Source of the DNA: Bacillus sp. UNC438CL73TsuS30
GTDB taxonomy: Bacteria; Bacillota; Bacilli; Bacillales; Cytobacillaceae
Assembly (NCBI RefSeq): GCF_000482325.1
Contig: NZ_AXVA01000029.1
Span: 1 to 51,577 of the forward strand
Length of the DNA: 51,577 nt
Reading direction: 5' to 3'
Below, piece after piece: positions 38,869 through 49,215 of this stretch. Every line of letters starts with the position of its first letter. Position 1 is the first letter of the stretch. The notes below the pieces were generated by a model. The model ran no database searches. It had not been told where the DNA came from and saw only the letters and a program-made list of their open reading frames with translations. The position numbers and the translations under genes were made by a program.

Positions 38869-40050
38869 TTAATTTAGGACTTTAATTTTCACCTTCCGAA
38901 CACCCCAGCGATACGCCTGCGATCTGGATGGAAAGAAAACATCTATTTTGTAACCATTAATAGCTGAGCCAGTATCAGCTGCTACAGCATAGCCATAGCC
39001 TTCCACAAAAACCTTTGTTCCAAGCGGAATGATATTCGGATCAACAGCAATCACTTTTACATTTGGATTGGCCCGAAGATTAATCCCTGTAGCCGTCCTT
39101 CCCGAACAGCCGTTACAATCTGCTGTATATGCAGTTGTACTCACATAGAACTCTTTACCGGTTTCACTCTCACCACGGGAAACTTGTAAATCCAACTCTT
39201 TCGTTCCGACAGCCACAATCTTATCCTGTTTCTCTTTAAGCTTCTGCTCATTAATTAGTTTTCTTGAAACTTCTTTGCCATTTTCAAAGAAAACTTCATA
39301 TTCTCTTGAAACAAGTCCTTTCTGGCCTTCCTTGACAGTCTTTTCTTTACCTTTAGCGAGGCTCTCATCTTTTTTTGTTATTACAGCAAAATGAACTGGT
39401 TCTTCCACTACATCGGTGACTTTTTCTACTCGAATAACGTGAATCACATTATTCTTATTGACTGTCGCAGTTAATGACGGTTCAACTCGGTCTAATGATT
39501 TTAGCTTAATTCCCTGTTGTGTTAAAAAGTCAGCGACCGTAGTCGAAGTGGACCATACTTTCTTCTTCTTTCCACCATCTACATATGTAAGATGAAAGGC
39601 AGCCTTAATATTAATTTTCATCTTGTTTCTGATCTGTTTCTGTGGATTTGGCAAAACTTGATCATGTTCCTTAATCGAAACATTCTGATTCCTTAGAAGC
39701 TCAGCAACCGTATCGGCTGTTGTCCATACCGTTTTCTTCTCGTTGTCTTTCACAATAGTAACCTGTTTTGCTTGTTTCCAGACAATCTTTTGATCGTCTT
39801 TTACATTGCTATTTGTAGACGGAAACAAGTAGTCCTGAGAGCGAATCTTTAACCCTAGCTCGTCGAATACATCTTTGACGGTATCTGCATGTGTTTTTAC
39901 GATTCTTTCTTGGCCATTCAGCGTCATTGCCACTGTTTTCTTCGACCCCTCAAATACAAGGAAACTAAGAGCACCGGCAAAAACTACTAAACTAGTGAAT
40001 ACAATGGGCCATTTCTTCTTGCTCACAGACCTGGAAATCAGGTTTTTCAT
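38869..40050 (-). CDS. yabE: Secreted cell-wall protein YabE (DUF348 x3, G5, 3D)
   Basis: A roughly 393-residue exported protein. A basic N-terminus and hydrophobic segment (about residues 14-33) act as signal or anchor. Three DUF348 repeats follow, each with a (T)ADTV-like core (THADTVKDVFDELG, TTADTVAELL, STSTTVADFL). A G5 domain (about 225-300) and a C-terminal 3D domain come next (SDxxSG-like TAYTADCNGCSGRTATG, AVDPNIIPLGTKVFVEGYG, VAADTGSAINGYKIDVFF). The 3D fold is shared with Rpf/MltA-type wall hydrolases. The ATG at 40050 is 23 nt from the only SD; an ATC at 40065 is at ideal distance, so the start is uncertain. Confidence 0.9.
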   Translation of the reverse strand: MKNLISRSVSKKKWPIVFTSLVVFAGALSFLVFEGSKKTVAMTLNGQERIVKTHADTVKDVFDELGLKIRSQDYLFPSTNSNVKDDQKIVWKQAKQVTIVKDNEKKTVWTTADTVAELLRNQNVSIKEHDQVLPNPQKQIRNKMKINIKAAFHLTYVDGGKKKKVWSTSTTVADFLTQQGIKLKSLDRVEPSLTATVNKNNVIHVIRVEKVTDVVEEPVHFAVITKKDESLAKGKEKTVKEGQKGLVSREYEVFFENGKEVSRKLINEQKLKEKQDKIVAVGTKELDLQVSRGESETGKEFYVSTTAYTADCNGCSGRTATGINLRANPNVKVIAVDPNIIPLGTKVFVEGYGYAVAADTGSAINGYKIDVFFPSRSQAYRWGVRKVKIKVLN

Positions 40051-40093
40051 GTTTTTGAATACGATGAAAAACGCCTCCTTCTTGTTGGAGTAA

Positions 40094-40122
40094 ATAATAA
40101 GAACCACGCTGTCGGCTGTCAA
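40094..40122 (-). promoter_or_regulatory. yabE promoter, sigmaA type
   Basis: Minus-strand TTGACA (40117-40122), 17-bp spacer, TATTAT (40094-40099). Perfect -35 and good -10. It implies a transcription start near 40087 and an SD (AAGGAGG) shortly after. Confidence 0.8.
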
Positions 40123-40287
40123 CCCTTGCATTCCTGTGAACGTATTTCTAATTATGCATAATGCTGGACGGAATGCAAAGGAAAACTTATCGACATGGTA
40201 ATCCTATTCCTGAAAGGAGACGTGTAGAACTTTTTGTTTTCCGAAAAAATTAGGACAAGTTTCTCGGTACTACGACAGCATTTTCTG

Positions 40288-41055
40288 TCAGTTTATGCCG
40301 AATAATTTTTTTGCATTATAGGTGGTTGCATGGGCTACTTCTTCTAGAGTTATGCCTTTTATTTCGGCAATTTGCTCAGCGACCAACTTCACATACCCCG
40401 GTTCATTTCTTTTTCCGCGATAAGGATGGGGTGCTAAATATGGGCAATCGGTTTCAATTAACAGTTTATCTAAAGGAATTTCAGCAGCCACTTCTTTTGG
40501 CTTTTTTGCGTTTTTAAAAGTGACCGGACCTCCAAGTGAAATATAAAAGTTCATTTTCACACATTCCTTCGCAACCTCTGGGCTGCCGCTAAAACAGTGC
40601 ATGATGCCCCCGACCTCCTCTGCTCCCTCCTCTTTTAAAATCTCAACAATATCTGCCGTTGCTTCACGATTGTGAATGACAATTGGAAGCTTTACCTTTT
40701 TCGCTAGCCTGATTTGTTTGCGAAATACCTCTTTCTGGATGTCCTTAGGGGACTTATCCCAATGATAGTCCAGCCCCATTTCACCTATTGCGACAACCTT
40801 TGGATGTGCGGTTAAATCCTCAATCCATTGTAAGTCCTCTTCTGTCATATCAATGGCATCAACCGGGTGCCAGCCGACACAAGCATAGATAAAATCATAT
40901 GTATCAGCCAAAACCATTGCCTTTTCAATCGTTGGTCGATCAAAACCGACAACAACAAGATTGGATACTCCTGCTTCTTTTGCCCTTACAATAACCTCTT
41001 GCAAATCCTCGTTGTATTGTTCATCATTTAAATGTGCATGTGTGTCGAATAACAT
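40288..41055 (-). CDS. tatD: TatD-family metal-dependent deoxyribonuclease (YabD)
   Basis: A 255-residue TIM-barrel hydrolase. Metal ligands are visible in MLFDTHAHLN at the N-terminus, AIGEMGLDYHWD near residue 93, IVIHNREA, GGIMHCFSG and LLIETDCPYLAPHPYRGKRNEP near 203. TatD proteins cleave DNA from the 3' end in repair or turnover. The ATG at 41055 follows GGGAG and fits the family length; the open frame beyond it crosses the parS-like region. Confidence 0.95.
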   Translation of the reverse strand: MLFDTHAHLNDEQYNEDLQEVIVRAKEAGVSNLVVVGFDRPTIEKAMVLADTYDFIYACVGWHPVDAIDMTEEDLQWIEDLTAHPKVVAIGEMGLDYHWDKSPKDIQKEVFRKQIRLAKKVKLPIVIHNREATADIVEILKEEGAEEVGGIMHCFSGSPEVAKECVKMNFYISLGGPVTFKNAKKPKEVAAEIPLDKLLIETDCPYLAPHPYRGKRNEPGYVKLVAEQIAEIKGITLEEVAHATTYNAKKLFGIN

Positions 41056-41107
41056 TTTAAAACTCCCTGTCATTAAAGGTTTAAAAACACCGAAAAATCT
41101 CGAAAAT

Positions 41108-41123
41108 TGTTTCACGTGAAACT
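41108..41123. promoter_or_regulatory. parS: parS-like ParB/Spo0J binding site
   Basis: TGTTTCACGTGAAACT differs from the B. subtilis parS consensus (TGTTTCACGTGAAACA) only at the last base and contains the full 14-bp palindrome GTTTCACGTGAAAC (41109-41122). It lies in the short gap between the metS terminator and tatD, in an origin-proximal segment where Bacillus chromosomes carry several parS sites; I recall one reported at metS in B. subtilis. Confidence 0.85.
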
Positions 41124-41134
41124 TTTTTAAAGCA

Positions 41135-41158
41135 AAAGAGCCCGTTAAAGGCTCTTTT
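41135..41158 (-). terminator. Terminator after metS
   Basis: AAAGAGCC/GGGCTCTTT stem with a short loop, 12 bp after the metS stop and 12 bp before the parS-like site. The symmetrical T/A flanks could let it work in both directions. Confidence 0.78.
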
Positions 41159-41169
41159 TGTATGAAGCT

Positions 41170-43155
<1,986 letters not shown>

Positions 43156-43207
43156 TTAAACTCTACTTAACCATTATTGCCCCATTTTTATCCTCTTATA
43201 TCATCAA

Positions 43208-43236
43208 AATATACCGAAAAACTTTGTATTGTGCAA
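43208..43236 (-). promoter_or_regulatory. metS promoter, sigmaA type
   Basis: Minus-strand TTGCAC (43231-43236), 17-bp spacer, TATATT (43208-43213). Confidence 0.65.
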
Positions 43237-43507
43237 CAAACCTATAACTAGAGAAAATTTACTAATTCCATTATCCCAAATGGCGGACGTAAAAGTCGAA
43301 CTTTCTGCGAAGGTTATGAGGAATAAAAGTAGATTTATATAGAAATTTGTAGAAATTTGTCGAATTATAAGAGCTGAAATTCTGATTTGTGATCGGCATC
43401 ACACTAATGGTGAAAACCAAAAAACTGAATATTAATTCAGCAAAACCTTGTTAAATCAACCTTTTTGTAACATGAAAAAATTCCCTTTTATTTATTTAAT
43501 AAAATAA
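43237..43507. other. Non-coding divergent region between metS and abrB
   Basis: About 270 bp with no ORF. It holds one consensus Spo0A box TGTCGAA at 43358-43364, a GTGAT/ATCAC inverted repeat at 43389-43402, and otherwise AT-rich sequence. Regulatory function beyond the Spo0A box is not evident. Confidence 0.5.
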
Positions 43508-43536
43508 TTGACGAATATGGGAATGGCTGGTATTAT
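43508..43536 (+). promoter_or_regulatory. abrB promoter, sigmaA type
   Basis: TTGACG (43508-43513), 17-bp spacer, TATTAT (43531-43536). Confidence 0.8.
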
Positions 43537-43552
43537 TGAGTTGTGAAAATAT

Positions 43553-43569
43553 TGTCGAATAATGGCGAA
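43553..43569 (+). promoter_or_regulatory. Tandem Spo0A boxes repressing abrB
   Basis: TGTCGAA (43553-43559) and TGGCGAA (43563-43569) are both TGNCGAA boxes, spaced one helical turn apart and located just downstream of the abrB promoter. This is the arrangement by which Spo0A~P represses abrB in B. subtilis. Confidence 0.85.
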
Positions 43570-43610
43570 GAAAAAATAGAGATAAACAAGTTGAGAGGAG
43601 ATTAAAACAC

Positions 43611-43895
43611 ATGAAATCTACAGGAATTGTTCGTAAAGTTGATGAATTAGGACGCGTAGTTATTCCAATCGAATTAAGACGTACATTAGGTATTGCAGAA
43701 AAGGATGCTCTCGAAATCTATGTGGATGACGACCGCATTATCCTTAAGAAATACAAGCCAAACATGACTTGCCAAGTTACAGGGGAAGTTTCTGATGATA
43801 ACTTAGCACTTGCCGGCGGTAAATTAATTCTTAGCCGTGAAGGTGCAGAAGTATTACTAAAAGAAATCCAAGACTCTTTTGCGTTAGTAAAATAA
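43611..43895 (+). CDS. abrB: Transition-state regulator AbrB
   Basis: DNA-binding repressor of stationary-phase and sporulation genes during exponential growth. The 94-residue protein has the swapped-hairpin domain MKSTGIVRKVDELGRVVIPIELRRTLGIAEKDALEIYVDDDRIILKK (1-50) with the DNA-contacting arginines. A C-terminal multimerisation region follows, with CQVTGEVSDDNLALAGGKLILS. SD GAGAGGAG precedes the ATG. It is the only plus-strand protein gene here, convergent with rsmI, and the paralogue of SpoVT's N-terminus. Confidence 0.97.
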   Translation: MKSTGIVRKVDELGRVVIPIELRRTLGIAEKDALEIYVDDDRIILKKYKPNMTCQVTGEVSDDNLALAGGKLILSREGAEVLLKEIQDSFALVK

Positions 43896-43903
43896 ATTGA
43901 CGA

Positions 43904-43936
43904 AAGCCTCAGACATTATGGTCTGGGGCTTTTTTA
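43904..43936 (+). terminator. Terminator after abrB
   Basis: AGCCTCAGAC/GTCTGGGGCT stem, 6-base loop, six T on the plus strand, between the convergent abrB and rsmI genes. Confidence 0.85.
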
Positions 43937-43937
43937 A

Positions 43938-44813
43938 TTAATGCTCAATATGGTAAGCCTGGTACACTTCCCGTTTATTCACTCCGCGATCCTTTGCTGT
44001 TTGTTTAATGGCCTCTTTGGATGGTATATTTTTTAGCGTGATGTAGTGATTCACATGTTCCTCAATCGTTAAATCCTCCCACCAGCTGCTTGTTTCCTCA
44101 TCAATTCGGTTCCCGCCTTCTACAATTAAACAAAATTCACCGCGGACTTCCTCTTGATTTGACCATTCCACCGTCTCTTGAATACTGCCCCTGATAAATT
44201 CTTCATACCTTTTTGTTAATTCTCTGCATAAGGAAATTTTCCGATCGCCGAGGATTTCCAGCATAATGGACAGGGTTTCTTTTAAACGGTGTGGTGATTC
44301 ATAGAAAATCATTGTTGCTTCCTGATGTTTCAAGCTTTCTAATTCCTTACGTTTGTCCTTCTTATTCCGATTTAAAAAACCATAAAAATAGAAGGGCTGG
44401 GTTACAAGTCCGGAAGCAATCAAGGAAGTGAGTGCTGCATTTGCACCGGGTAATGGAACAACCGTTAACTCCTCGGCGATTGCCGCCGTAACGAGCTCAT
44501 AGCCAGGGTCGGAGATGGTTGGCATTCCTGCATCGCTAACAAGGGCAATGTTTAAGCCGTCCTTTACCTTCAAAATCAATTTCTCCCCACTCGTCTCCTT
44601 GTTATGCTCGTGATAACTTACCACAGGGGTCGTAATTTCAAAATAATTACATAGTTTTTTTGTATTTCGGGTATCTTCAGCAGCAATTAAGTCGGCTTCT
44701 TTTAAAATTCTAATTGCCCGAACGCTCATGTCTTCCAGATTTCCAATAGGGGTTGGAACGAGATAAAGAATCCCCTTTTGCTCCTCGTTTTCAAAACTCT
44801 TCTGCTGCCACAT
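43938..44813 (-). CDS. rsmI: 16S rRNA (cytidine1402-2'-O)-methyltransferase
   Basis: 2'-O-methylates C1402 in the 30S decoding centre. The 291-residue tetrapyrrole-methylase-fold protein has GILYLVPTPIGNLEDMSVRAI, AAEDTRNTKKLCNYF, LVSDAGMPTISDPGYELV and LPGANAALTSLIASGL. The ATG at 44813 is chosen by SD GGGTGG and the MWQQKSF start. It overlaps the yazA end by 23 bp in another frame. Confidence 0.96.
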   Translation of the reverse strand: MWQQKSFENEEQKGILYLVPTPIGNLEDMSVRAIRILKEADLIAAEDTRNTKKLCNYFEITTPVVSYHEHNKETSGEKLILKVKDGLNIALVSDAGMPTISDPGYELVTAAIAEELTVVPLPGANAALTSLIASGLVTQPFYFYGFLNRNKKDKRKELESLKHQEATMIFYESPHRLKETLSIMLEILGDRKISLCRELTKRYEEFIRGSIQETVEWSNQEEVRGEFCLIVEGGNRIDEETSSWWEDLTIEEHVNHYITLKNIPSKEAIKQTAKDRGVNKREVYQAYHIEH

Positions 44814-45078
44814 CATAACCACCCGTTTCCCTAGTTAAAAACTCCAATTTCTTCTTTCTCGTTAACCGTTTAAATTGATACTCTGCTTTTAGGGCATCAG
44901 TCTTATTGTCATAGGTTTTGAAAAATGTTAATGATAACGGTCCTCTTCCTCGGGTATATTTTGCCCCTTTCCCATCATTATGGAGCTTTAACCGCCGGTC
45001 AAGATTATTTGTATATCCTCCGTAGAAGCTTCCATCCCCGCATGTTAATACATAAAAGAAGTGATTATTTTTCTCCAT
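44791..45078 (-). CDS. yazA: GIY-YIG domain protein YazA
   Basis: A 95-residue single-domain protein of the UPF0213 group. The nuclease core is complete: [40 protein letters not shown], with the two Tyr positions (VL...GGYT), the conserved Arg and a downstream Glu in [13 protein letters not shown]. It probably cuts a nucleic acid; the substrate is unknown. It overlaps trmN6 by 14 bp and rsmI by 23 bp. Confidence 0.9.
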   Translation of the reverse strand: MEKNNHFFYVLTCGDGSFYGGYTNNLDRRLKLHNDGKGAKYTRGRGPLSLTFFKTYDNKTDALKAEYQFKRLTRKKKLEFLTRETGGYDVAAEEF

Positions 45079-45808
45079 ATAAAATCCCTCTTATTTCGGG
45101 AGTATATTCATTGTCTTCATTATAGACAATGATCGGAGGTAAAATCTTCAAGTCTGGGCTTCCATCCTTTATAGCTTCTACTAATAAAGTATTGGCCTCT
45201 TTTCCTATCTTCGGATACACAAACTGAATCCGTTTTGGCTCAAGACGATATTTACGCATTAAAGAAATGATATCCAATAATCGACCTGGCCGGTGAACAA
45301 ATGCCACTTTCCCCCCCTGTCTTACTAACTGACTTGAAACGCTGATTGCATCCTCTAACGTGCAATGGATTTCATGGCGGGCAATGGCCAAGTGCTCATT
45401 TAAATTAATTTCACCCGTTGATGGAGTTACAAAATAAGGTGGATTGCAGGTAACCACATCAAAATTCCCATGGCCCAAAAGCTTTGGCATGTTCTTAATG
45501 TCGTCGTGAATCATTTTTAGCCGGTCCTGCAGCCCATTATATTCAATACTTCTTACTGCCATATCGTATAACCGTTCCTGTATTTCCACTCCGGTAATCG
45601 TGCCTTTTGTTCTTACGCTTAAAAATAAAGGAATTACGCCATTCCCGCTGCAAAGGTCTACTAAGTTTCCCTTTTGAATGGGGACATAGACAAACCGTGC
45701 CAGCAAAACGGCATCGAGCGAAAAGGCAAAGACAGAGGGACTCTGAATAATTCGTAAGTCCTCTGCTAATAAATAATCAAGCCGTTCATCATCTTTTAAA
45801 AAAACCAA
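45065..45808 (-). CDS. trmN6: tRNA (adenine37-N6)-methyltransferase-like protein (YabB)
   Basis: A 247-residue Rossmann-fold methyltransferase. The SAM loop reads [15 protein letters not shown] (near residue 50) and the catalytic motif is NPPY ([10 protein letters not shown], near 120), which marks N6-adenine or related base methylation. B. subtilis YabB is assigned to tRNA modification by homology to TrmN6. The start is TTG at 45808, 6 nt after AGGTG, giving [14 protein letters not shown]. An intrinsic terminator lies only about 18 bp upstream. Confidence 0.9.
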   Translation of the reverse strand: MVFLKDDERLDYLLAEDLRIIQSPSVFAFSLDAVLLARFVYVPIQKGNLVDLCSGNGVIPLFLSVRTKGTITGVEIQERLYDMAVRSIEYNGLQDRLKMIHDDIKNMPKLLGHGNFDVVTCNPPYFVTPSTGEINLNEHLAIARHEIHCTLEDAISVSSQLVRQGGKVAFVHRPGRLLDIISLMRKYRLEPKRIQFVYPKIGKEANTLLVEAIKDGSPDLKILPPIIVYNEDNEYTPEIRGILYGEK

Positions 45809-45825
45809 ATATATCACCTGACTTA

Positions 45826-45855
45826 TAAAAATAGCCTTCCTTTTGGAAGGAAGGC
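45826..45855 (-). terminator. Terminator between yabA and trmN6
   Basis: GCCTTCC/GGAAGGC stem with AAAA in the loop region and TATTTTTAT on the minus strand. It ends directly before the trmN6 SD, so trmN6-yazA-rsmI must rely on read-through or a promoter inside yabA. Confidence 0.8.
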
Positions 45856-45861
45856 CGATTC

Positions 45862-46230
45862 TTATTTTTTATTTAGAAAAGAAAGGCAGAACAAGCAATC
45901 CCCTTCCTTACGTAAGCTCCCAAAATGAAGATTGCAAATATGAAACCCTTCATGGTAAAGACGAGCAAGGTTATCATATCCTTCACCAATATCAAAGGGT
46001 TTATCACTCGGCTGTACTTGAGCTGCCCCTTTTTTCGTGGTGACATCCTTCTTTTCCTTTTCCGTGGTCACATCTAAACGGCGCCTTAGATGCTCATTTT
46101 CCAGCTTTAAATAATGATTTTCTTCTATTATTTCAGCCAGATGCTGCTTTAATTCCCCCAGCTGTTGGTAAAGCTGGCCAATTTGTGTTTCCATATTACT
46201 TACTGAATCAAATATCTCTTTTTTATCCAC
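45862..46230 (-). CDS. yabA: Replication initiation control protein YabA
   Basis: Binds DnaA and DnaN and limits initiation. The 122-residue protein has an N-terminal coiled coil for tetramerisation (residues about 8-60, leucine heptads), a variable linker, and a C-terminal zinc-binding domain [21 protein letters not shown]...[10 protein letters not shown] with one His and three Cys ligands. The start is GTG at 46230 (SD GAGGTGG, 5 nt), giving MDKKEIF. Its beginning overlaps nothing; ricT ends 13 bp upstream. Confidence 0.95.
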   Translation of the reverse strand: MDKKEIFDSVSNMETQIGQLYQQLGELKQHLAEIIEENHYLKLENEHLRRRLDVTTEKEKKDVTTKKGAAQVQPSDKPFDIGEGYDNLARLYHEGFHICNLHFGSLRKEGDCLFCLSFLNKK

Positions 46231-46243
46231 GTATTCCACCTCG

Positions 46244-47071
46244 TTAATCTGTGGATTGTATCGAAAAGGCACCTTCTTTAATGATTTCATCCAAAGTATA
46301 CTCGAGAACCCGATCGTGTTCCTTTAGCTCCACCTGAAGGACCCGCTCTAAGATATTTAATCCTACCACTTTTCCTTCTCCAAGAGGAGTAACAATGAAT
46401 TCACCAATATCCGGCAACTGCTCCTTGGCTGATTCATATTCATCATTTTCATATTTTAAACAGCACATGAGCCTGCCGCATAGTCCAGATATTTTCGTTG
46501 GATTTAATGACAGATTTTGATCCTTCGCCATTTTAATCGAAACGGGATCAAAGTCACCGAGAAAGGTTGAACAGCAAAGCATTCTTCCGCAAGGCCCAAT
46601 TCCACCAAGCATTTTCGCTTCATCGCGAACACCAATTTGCCTGAGTTCAATTCTCGTACGGAAAATCGCTGCTAAATCCTTTACGAGCTCCCGGAAATCA
46701 ACTCTTCCGTCAGCGGTAAAATAAAAAATGATTTTGTTACGGTCAAATGTATATTCAACATCCACTAGTTTCATATCCAGCTGATGTTCATTGACTTTAT
46801 CATTACATGTTTCGTATGCTTCCTGTGCTGCCTGTTTGTTTTCCTCAACAATCATTCGATCCTTTTGATCAGCAATTCTTACTACCTTTTTAAGCGGAAG
46901 AACGACATCGTGTTCCTCTACTGTTTTTCTGGCAATAACCGCTTTGCCATATTCGACACCACGAACCGTTTCAACAATCACAAAGTCATCCTTCTGAACC
47001 TGCAGCTCTCCAGGATCAAAATAATAGATTTTCCCCGCTTTTTTAAATCGTACTCCTACAACATCATACAA
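46244..47071 (-). CDS. ricT: PSP1-domain protein RicT (YaaT)
   Basis: Subunit of the RicAFT (Y-complex) that binds Fe-S clusters and promotes RNase Y-dependent mRNA processing; also needed for phosphorelay function in B. subtilis. The 275-residue protein has the PSP1 core with [18 protein letters not shown] and [16 protein letters not shown] (residues about 158-208), whose cysteines are the cluster ligands. The start is TTG, 9 nt after GGAGG. It overlaps holB by 8 bp. Confidence 0.95.
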   Translation of the reverse strand: MYDVVGVRFKKAGKIYYFDPGELQVQKDDFVIVETVRGVEYGKAVIARKTVEEHDVVLPLKKVVRIADQKDRMIVEENKQAAQEAYETCNDKVNEHQLDMKLVDVEYTFDRNKIIFYFTADGRVDFRELVKDLAAIFRTRIELRQIGVRDEAKMLGGIGPCGRMLCCSTFLGDFDPVSIKMAKDQNLSLNPTKISGLCGRLMCCLKYENDEYESAKEQLPDIGEFIVTPLGEGKVVGLNILERVLQVELKEHDRVLEYTLDEIIKEGAFSIQSTD

Positions 47072-48071
47072 ACGAAGATCCCTCCTGCAATTTTAGCACA
47101 AGCTGTTCCATCATAAGCTGAGGATTCATATTAGCCGCAAGCTTTTTCTTTGCTTCAAGAATAGCTGACATTTGATCGGTTAAGCGCCGCCTAGATGCTT
47201 GCAAGGCAAATTGTTTTAGCCGTTCACGATCTTCGAGATAAACAATCTGCTCCTGCTTGTCTAGCTGAATATATAGTAAATCTTTAAAAATAAGAAGTAA
47301 TAGATCTAAACCACGATTAATCTGTTCTTTCTCTTTGAAGTGAGGAAACCAATCCCCTTGGAGCATAATCATCGCCTCCAATGGATTTTTTTTCAACACC
47401 TCATATAATTTTACCACGACTTTTTGGGCTTGTGCAAACCAATCATCGCCATTTAATGACAATGCGTCTTCCAGACTATTCGTTAATTGGGCAAGAAGTG
47501 GCGCCTTCATTGGATCAACACCATTTTCTATCAATTGTTCCACCATTGCATGTGGGGATAACGGCTGGAATGTTAATACCTGACACCTTGAAAGAATGGT
47601 AGGTAAGATTTTCTGTGGCTGCTCCGTTAGCAGGAAGGCAGCCGTTTGCGAACTTGGTTCTTCAAGGAACTTTAGCAAGCTATTGGAGGCACTGACACTC
47701 ATTTTATCAGCATGTGCCAGAATATAGACCTTTTTTAGGGATTCAACTCCCTTTTTTGAAAACTCCGCCTGGAGGTTTCTGATTTGCTCAACTTTAATGG
47801 ATTGACCATCCGGTTCAACTATATGTACATCAGGGTGGTTGCCATGATTAATCCGCTTACAGTTTGAACAGGCTTCACATGGTTTATACTCACTCATCGG
47901 GGATTCACAAAATAGAGCCTTTGTATATAAAAGTGCAATATCTTTTTTGCCTGTCCCCCTAATGCCTTCAAGTAGGTATGCATGGGCAACTCGGTGTTTC
48001 TGTATACTGTTTTTTATCATTTTTAATACAGTTGGCTGTACCACTTCCAGCTGATCCCATGTTTTAACCAA
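47064..48071 (-). CDS. holB: DNA polymerase III delta-prime subunit
   Basis: Clamp-loader subunit. The 335-residue protein has a P-loop-like GIRGTGKKDIALLYTKALFC, four zinc-binding cysteines (FCESP...CEACSNC, about residues 55-75), and SNSLLKFLEEPSSQTAAFLLTEQPQKILPTILSRC with the SRC motif. The start is put at TTG 48071, giving MVKTWDQLE, which matches the family length; an ATG at 48077 is also possible. It directly follows darA (37 bp); yaaR, found between them in B. subtilis, is missing. Confidence 0.94.
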   Translation of the reverse strand: MVKTWDQLEVVQPTVLKMIKNSIQKHRVAHAYLLEGIRGTGKKDIALLYTKALFCESPMSEYKPCEACSNCKRINHGNHPDVHIVEPDGQSIKVEQIRNLQAEFSKKGVESLKKVYILAHADKMSVSASNSLLKFLEEPSSQTAAFLLTEQPQKILPTILSRCQVLTFQPLSPHAMVEQLIENGVDPMKAPLLAQLTNSLEDALSLNGDDWFAQAQKVVVKLYEVLKKNPLEAMIMLQGDWFPHFKEKEQINRGLDLLLLIFKDLLYIQLDKQEQIVYLEDRERLKQFALQASRRRLTDQMSAILEAKKKLAANMNPQLMMEQLVLKLQEGSSFV

Positions 48072-48108
48072 AATCATCACTCACTTCTATTATTTAAAAC
48101 CTCTTCTA

Positions 48109-48477
<369 letters not shown>

Positions 48478-48547
48478 CTATAATTATAACAGGTATTATG
48501 TGTCTTTACATACTAGAAAAGGGATTGTTTTCTTTTTGAAGGATAGA

Positions 48548-48573
48548 AAAAAAGCCTTAAGGTCAAGGCTTTG
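48548..48573 (-). terminator. Terminator overlapping the tmk 3' end
   Basis: AAAGCCTTGA/TTAAGGCTTT stem followed by seven T on the minus strand. The 5' arm includes the last tmk codons and stop. Confidence 0.8.
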
Positions 48574-49192
48574 TCTCTTCCAATTTATCCTTTATAATCT
48601 GAATTGTTTTTTGGAATACCTCATCTAGCGTTCCCGAAGCATCTATTTTAACAATCCTATCTGTAAAACGCTCCAAAATATGATGATAACCTTCCCTTAC
48701 CTTTTGATGAAATTCAAGATTTTCTAAATCTAAGCGATTAATTTCCCGCCCTTTATTTTTATTAATTCGCTTTAATCCTTCCTCAGGCTCAATATCAAAG
48801 TAAATCGTTAAATTAGGCATCATATTCTCGATGGCAAACTGGTTAATGTTTAGTACTTCATCTATTCCCAACCCTCGTGCATATCCTTGATATGCTAAAG
48901 AGCTATCAACAAACCGATCACAAAAGACCACTTTTCCTTCCTCTAATGCAGGCTTTACCTTTTCAATTAAATGTTGTCTTCTTGCAGCCGCATATAGCAA
49001 AGCTTCTGTCCGCGGATCCATAGCCGTATTTTCCTTATTCAGGATTACACTTCTAATTTGTTCTGCTATATCAATACCGCCAGGCTCTCTTGTCAGTATT
49101 GCACCTTCAAAGTGCCTCGCAACCATACTAATAATGGTTGTCTTCCCTGCGCCATCCGGACCTTCAAATGTAATAAACATTCCATTCTTCAT
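48563..49192 (-). CDS. tmk: Thymidylate kinase
   Basis: Phosphorylates dTMP to dTDP. The 209-residue protein has the P-loop [12 protein letters not shown] near residue 10, LTREPGG, and [19 protein letters not shown] (DR-motif and lid). The ATG at 49192 has SD GGAGG at 7 nt and gives [11 protein letters not shown]. It lies 23 bp after the decarboxylase gene. Confidence 0.97.
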   Translation of the reverse strand: MKNGMFITFEGPDGAGKTTIISMVARHFEGAILTREPGGIDIAEQIRSVILNKENTAMDPRTEALLYAAARRQHLIEKVKPALEEGKVVFCDRFVDSSLAYQGYARGLGIDEVLNINQFAIENMMPNLTIYFDIEPEEGLKRINKNKGREINRLDLENLEFHQKVREGYHHILERFTDRIVKIDASGTLDEVFQKTIQIIKDKLEETKP

Positions 49193-49215
49193 TAAATGTA
49201 CCTCCAAAACCAATC

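Noticed and set aside
46222..46254. Two DnaA-box-like sequences (TTATCCACG and TGTGGATTG) at the ricT-yabA junction
   Set aside because: Each has mismatches to TTATNCACA, and one is simply the GTG-GAT-AAA start of yabA. Tempting because YabA binds DnaA, but not above chance.
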